Below, piece after piece: positions 13,926 through 17,037 of a stretch of DNA of 17,037 nucleotides. How positions within the stretch are numbered: the first letter of the stretch is position 1; every line of letters starts with the position of its first letter. A program made the translations under genes and the position numbers. This DNA is from Bacillota bacterium (GTDB lineage Bacteria > Bacillota > Bacilli > Bacillales > Bacillaceae_J): positions 1 through 17,037 of the forward strand of contig JAEWMK010000189.1 in assembly GCA_023457235.1 (NCBI GenBank), read 5' to 3'. The notes beneath the pieces are model-generated. The model was not told the DNA's origin and did not search any database. It saw only the letters and a list, made by a program, of their open reading frames with translations.

Positions 13926-14387
13926 TTAATACCTTGCTTCTTTATTTCTAAGTGCAAAAATTATAAAAGCACCTGCGAGGCCTCCAGTAATAACATTAAC
14001 AACCGTCAACACTGTTGCACTTTCTGAGTATTTTTCAAATAACCAATAGTAGACTACGATCCAGAATATTCCGATTAATATTGCAACAATATTGCCAATT
14101 ACGGGGATCAAATTAAGAACAATTGCTCCAAGACAAATAATCAGAAGCTTGATTCCACCACTACTTCCAACAGTAAACCACTTTAGTCTCTCGTCAATTA
14201 GTTCACCAACGATATAGGCATTACCAATAGGAATGAAAGCAAGCCATTCATTATTGATATTTGCCCGCTTAGCCATAGAGTATAAACCGATTGCACCAAA
14301 AATATAGGCAATGAAGAAAAAGATGAGCAAAATAAAAAGTGTTCCAAAACCAACCGCTAATAAACTGGCAACCTCATAATCAGTCAT
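13926..14387 (-). CDS. Small multi-pass membrane protein of unknown function
   Basis: A 153-residue integral membrane protein with about four hydrophobic helices (roughly 8-38, 74-94, 96-118, 127-147). A short loop after the first helix holds MAKRANINNEWLAFIPIGNAYIVG, a pattern common in uncharacterised small membrane proteins of Bacillota (W-x-A-F-I-P-x-x-N). No catalytic motif is seen. The ATG at 14387 is chosen because GGAGGG lies seven bases upstream; a longer frame to 14402 would place that site inside the coding region. The gene is monocistronic with its own terminator. Function is unknown. Confidence 0.85.
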   Translation of the reverse strand: MTDYEVASLLAVGFGTLFILLIFFFIAYIFGAIGLYSMAKRANINNEWLAFIPIGNAYIVGELIDERLKWFTVGSSGGIKLLIICLGAIVLNLIPVIGNIVAILIGIFWIVVYYWLFEKYSESATVLTVVNVITGGLAGAFIIFALRNKEARY

Positions 14388-14571
14388 TTGACAACCCTCC
14401 AACTTATTAGGATGGAAAAAAAGTGAATCTCTATATTATAGATATTATAACTTGAATTATGATTAAAATTTCATTATTTTGGTGAGAAATAAAGGAATAA
14501 CATTACTTCAACTTACATACACATGGTAATTGTAGATGTTTGCTGTGTGATTAATTCGTGAAGGCGTGATC

Positions 14572-15297
14572 ATGATGAAAGGGGTTATTATTGCCGGAGG
14601 AAGAGGAAGTAGATTACGTCCGTTAACAAATGAAATGCCCAAACCTATGATACCTATCCTAGATAAACCAGTAATGGAATATTGTATTGAGCATCTTAAA
14701 GATCACGGCATTACGGAGATCGCGGTAACCGTACAATATTTGTCTAGTAAAATCATGGAATTTTTCGGTGATGGGCGAAAACATGGTGTAAATCTTACTT
14801 ATTTCGAGGAAGGAAGACCTTTGGGAACGGCAGGAAGTATTAAAAATGCTGAAAAATTTTTAGATGAAACTTTTGTTGTTATTTATGGAGATATTATTTC
14901 GAATTTTAATTTAACAAAAGGGATACAATTTCATCGTTCAAAGAATTCTCTTGTTACTATTTTTATGACAACTGTTCAAAATCCAATGGATTATGGAATT
15001 ATTAGGACGAATGAAACAGGCAAAATAACCCGATTTTTAGAAAAACCAGCACGACCCGAAATTTTCACAAATCAAATCAACACCGGCATTTATATTATGG
15101 AACCGGAAATACTTGCGTTTATAAAAAAAGGGGAAACTATTGACTTTAGTTTAGATCTTTTCCCAATGTTATTGAAAAAAGATTGCCCAATATTCGGATT
15201 TAAAACAAATGGATATTGGTCTGATGTTGGAAATATGGCAAAATACGAAAAAACAGTTCATGATCTTATTGGTGGATCAATTAAAATATCAGGTTAA
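14572..15297 (+). CDS. Sugar-phosphate nucleotidyltransferase, stand-alone catalytic domain
   Basis: A 241-residue NTP_transferase-fold enzyme that joins a sugar 1-phosphate to a nucleotide. The nucleotide-binding signature GGRGSRLRPLT (about 9-19) is followed by EMPKPMIP; VVIYGDIISNF supplies the metal-binding aspartate, and FLEKP, NTGIYIM and GYWSDVGN are typical later motifs. It most resembles the N-terminal domain of the fused mannose-1-phosphate guanylyltransferase/phosphomannomutase proteins of Bacillota, but it ends right after that domain, without the left-handed beta-helix or mutase part. Substrate (GDP-mannose or another NDP-sugar) is uncertain. GAAGG at 14560-14564 fits ATG 14572 or 14575. 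No sugar-pathway genes adjoin it. A terminator follows directly. Confidence 0.87.
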   Translation: MMKGVIIAGGRGSRLRPLTNEMPKPMIPILDKPVMEYCIEHLKDHGITEIAVTVQYLSSKIMEFFGDGRKHGVNLTYFEEGRPLGTAGSIKNAEKFLDETFVVIYGDIISNFNLTKGIQFHRSKNSLVTIFMTTVQNPMDYGIIRTNETGKITRFLEKPARPEIFTNQINTGIYIMEPEILAFIKKGETIDFSLDLFPMLLKKDCPIFGFKTNGYWSDVGNMAKYEKTVHDLIGGSIKISG

Positions 15298-15318
15298 TAG
15301 AATACACTTAATTGCATA

Positions 15319-15362
15319 AAAACGAACATTTTAATGATGGTTTATTAAAATGTTCGTTTTTT
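15319..15362. terminator. Strong intrinsic terminator after the nucleotidyltransferase
   Basis: AAAACGAACATTTTAAT (15319-15335) pairs perfectly with ATTAAAATGTTCGTTTT (15344-15360), then TT. The 17-base stem with A and T runs at its ends could work in both directions. Confidence 0.9.
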
Positions 15363-15364
15363 GT

Positions 15365-15393
15365 TTGACGAGATATTGATATTTTGATATATT
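15365..15393 (+). promoter_or_regulatory. SigA-type promoter of the FAD-dependent dehydrogenase gene
   Basis: TTGACG at 15365-15370, 17-base spacer, TATATT at 15388-15393. It starts right after the preceding terminator. Confidence 0.75.
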
Positions 15394-15446
15394 ATGTAAG
15401 GATTGTTTGAAAAGCGTATGATTGATGAACATTGGGGGTAATTTTT

Positions 15447-16886
15447 ATGCAAAACAATTATGATGTAATCGTTGTGGGCGCTGGTCCTGCAGGAATTTTT
15501 GCTTGTTATGAATTAACTTTGAAAATGCCAAATGCGAACGTTTTACTAATAGATAAAGGTCATGATATTTATAGCAGACGCTGTCCTATTTTAGAAAAAA
15601 AGATTCAGTTATGTCCTCCTGCAGCTGGCCGAAAAGATTATGCAGGTTGTCTGCCGGCTTGTTCGATAACAAATGGTTTTGGCGGGGCTGGTGCCTATTC
15701 TGATGGGAAATTTAATATTACGAGTGAATTTGGCGGCTGGATGACAGACTACCTACCACCATCTGAGGTTGTAGAACTAATCAAATATGTAGATGAAATA
15801 AATTTAAGCCATGGTGCGACAGAATCTATTACAGACCCATTGACTCCGGCTGTAAAAGAAATTGAACGCCGTGGGTATGCCGCTGGTTTAAAACTTTTAC
15901 GCGCACAAGTACGCCACTTAGGAACAGAGCAAAATCTAGAAATTATGCAAAGTATTTATGAATATTTGAAAACAAAAATTGAAATGCGCTATAAATCAGA
16001 GGTAGAAGACATTATAACTGAGAAAATAGATGGCCGCCATAAGGTAACTGGTATTGAACTGAAGGATGGCGAAGTATTACAGGCTAAAAAAGTAGTTATC
16101 GTTCCTGGTCGTGATGGTTCCGCATGGTTAACAAAGATCTTAAAGAAACGTCGCGTTACGATGTTCAACAATCAAGTTGATATCGGTGTGCGTGTTGAAA
16201 CATCTGATATTGTGATGGAGGAAATTAATAAGCATCTTTATGAAGGTAAATTTGTCTTTAACACCTCTGTTGGAACAACAGTTAGAACCTTCTGCAGCAA
16301 TCCTTCCGGGCATGTTGTAGTAGAAAATCACTCTGGTATCATGTTGGCAAATGGACATGCTTATAAAGACCCTAAACGAGGCAGTCGAAATACGAACTTT
16401 GCCTTGTTAGTCTCTCACAAATTCTCGGAGCCGTTTAACAACCCGCCTGAATATGCACATGAAGTTTCTACTCTTGCTAATCAGTTGTCAGGTGGTGGAA
16501 TTATCGTTCAAAAGTATGGAGACATTCTAAAAGGTCGCCGTTCAACAGAAAAACGGATTAGAGAAGGATTTATTGAACCAACGATGAAAGAAGCAGTTCC
16601 CGGAGATTTAGGATTAGTTTTACCTTATAATACAATGAAGAGTTTAATAGAAATGACAGAAGCATTGAATAACGTTACACCTGGTATTGCTTCCGAGCAT
16701 ACATTATTCTACGGTGTTGAAGCGAAGTTCTATTCAGCAAGACCGAACTTAAATGATAAATTTGAATCTGAAATATCCGGTTTGTATTTAGGTGGAGATG
16801 GAGCTGGGGTAACCCGCGGCTTGGCTCAGGCTAGTGCATGTGGTGTTTGGATTGCTAGAGATATAGTAAGTACTATAAATGAATAG
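15447..16886 (+). CDS. FAD-dependent dehydrogenase (COG2509-type)
   Basis: A 479-residue cytoplasmic flavoprotein. The dinucleotide-binding motif VVGAGPAG lies at 9-16, and a second FAD-contacting segment near the C-terminus reads GLYLGGDGAGVTRGLAQASA. A cysteine-rich region (about 51-80: RRCPILEKK, LCPPAAG, GCLPACSITNGFGGAG) and the overall layout match the uncharacterised FAD-dependent dehydrogenases of COG2509. The physiological substrate is unknown. Length is normal and the frame is intact. ATG 15447 follows GGGGGT with eight-base spacing; an upstream in-frame TTG at 15432 overlaps that site. It has its own promoter and terminator, so it appears monocistronic. Confidence 0.92.
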   Translation: MQNNYDVIVVGAGPAGIFACYELTLKMPNANVLLIDKGHDIYSRRCPILEKKIQLCPPAAGRKDYAGCLPACSITNGFGGAGAYSDGKFNITSEFGGWMTDYLPPSEVVELIKYVDEINLSHGATESITDPLTPAVKEIERRGYAAGLKLLRAQVRHLGTEQNLEIMQSIYEYLKTKIEMRYKSEVEDIITEKIDGRHKVTGIELKDGEVLQAKKVVIVPGRDGSAWLTKILKKRRVTMFNNQVDIGVRVETSDIVMEEINKHLYEGKFVFNTSVGTTVRTFCSNPSGHVVVENHSGIMLANGHAYKDPKRGSRNTNFALLVSHKFSEPFNNPPEYAHEVSTLANQLSGGGIIVQKYGDILKGRRSTEKRIREGFIEPTMKEAVPGDLGLVLPYNTMKSLIEMTEALNNVTPGIASEHTLFYGVEAKFYSARPNLNDKFESEISGLYLGGDGAGVTRGLAQASACGVWIARDIVSTINE

Positions 16887-16907
16887 ATAGATGGATTTGG
16901 AAGTTAA

Positions 16908-16943
16908 GAAGGTGGCAGCAAAGTAGCTGTTGCCTTCTTTTTT
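16908..16943 (+). terminator. Intrinsic terminator of the FAD-dependent dehydrogenase gene
   Basis: GAAGGTGGCAGC (16908-16919) pairs with GCTGTTGCCTTC (16926-16937), 12 pairs including three G-U, followed by TTTTTT. Confidence 0.88.
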
Positions 16944-16949
16944 GTATCT

Positions 16950-17037
16950 TTTGAAAACCCCTGGCTATGCCGGGGGTTCCGGAGAGCTTATAGCGAGGTA
17001 TCAAAAAAAGCCTCACTTCGTGATAAGATATAGTTGG
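16950..17037. mobile_element. Probable left end of an IS200/IS605-family insertion sequence, truncated by the window
   Basis: Just after the terminator, ACCCCTGGC and GCCGGGGGT (about 16959-16979) form a short imperfect hairpin of the kind recognised by Y1 (HUH) transposase TnpA at IS200/IS605 ends. The following segment, AAAAAAAGCCTCACTTCGTG and then ATAAGATATAGTTGG at the edge, looks like the first arm of the long leader hairpin that precedes tnpA in Bacillota IS200 elements. No transposase codons are in view. The assignment rests on recall of these end sequences. Confidence 0.6.

Noticed and set aside
1..17037. CRISPR array, tRNA or rRNA genes, prophage or defence island
   Set aside because: No regularly spaced direct repeats, no cloverleaf-like or rRNA sequence, and no phage or nuclease-system genes were seen on either strand.

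Overview
The window looks like chromosomal DNA from a low-GC, endospore-forming Bacillota, most likely Bacillaceae or a close relative. The signs are AT-rich codon use, strong GGAGG-type ribosome binding sites, SigA-type promoters, a tRNA-Leu T-box riboswitch, a HemAT globin chemoreceptor, and spore-associated families (SleB-type hydrolase, DUF1657, DUF421/YetF). The genus cannot be fixed from the sequence alone. Most of the window is ordinary chromosome, with patches of gene decay and small repeats.

Layout. 1-1240: a terminator from an upstream gene, a small membrane-anchored hypothetical gene whose best start is interrupted by a stop at codon 3, a decayed fragment resembling the C-terminus of YoaP-type acetyltransferases, and a MmcQ/YjbR-family gene. 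1277-3450: a complete transcription unit with promoter, leucine T-box leader (specifier CTC), long-form 2-isopropylmalate synthase leuA, and terminator. 3466-6779: a MocR/GabR-type regulator divergent from a two-gene operon (DUF2000 protein plus APC amino-acid permease); the intergenic region carries three spaced TGGTA repeats that are candidate operator sites. 6835-7152: a decayed reading frame. 7207-10020: a soluble PAS chemoreceptor, a CDGSH iron-sulfur protein on the minus strand, and the oxygen-sensing chemoreceptor HemAT, together a redox/oxygen behaviour neighbourhood. 10091-11047: DUF1657 convergent with DUF421/YetF, both known from spore-related loci. 11368-12836: a secreted LysM-SleB hydrolase and a CcdA/DsbD-like membrane protein with two cysteines. 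12832-13072: a dense run of inverted repeats, including a REP-like hairpin, between two convergent genes. 13084-14387: a lipoprotein and a small membrane protein on the minus strand. 14572-16886: a stand-alone sugar-phosphate nucleotidyltransferase and a COG2509-type FAD-dependent dehydrogenase, each with a clear terminator. 16950-17037: what looks like the left end of an IS200/IS605-family insertion sequence, cut by the window edge.

How the parts work together. leuA senses leucine through uncharged tRNA-Leu. The MocR protein probably senses an amine or amino-acid ligand through PLP and controls the permease operon. HemAT and the PAS receptor feed the chemotaxis kinase. The SleB-like, DUF1657 and DUF421 genes point to the spore stage. 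I found no defence island, CRISPR, tRNA, rRNA or prophage. I see no convincing undescribed multi-gene system; the best candidates for a second look are the palindrome cluster, the MocR operator layout and the decayed loci.
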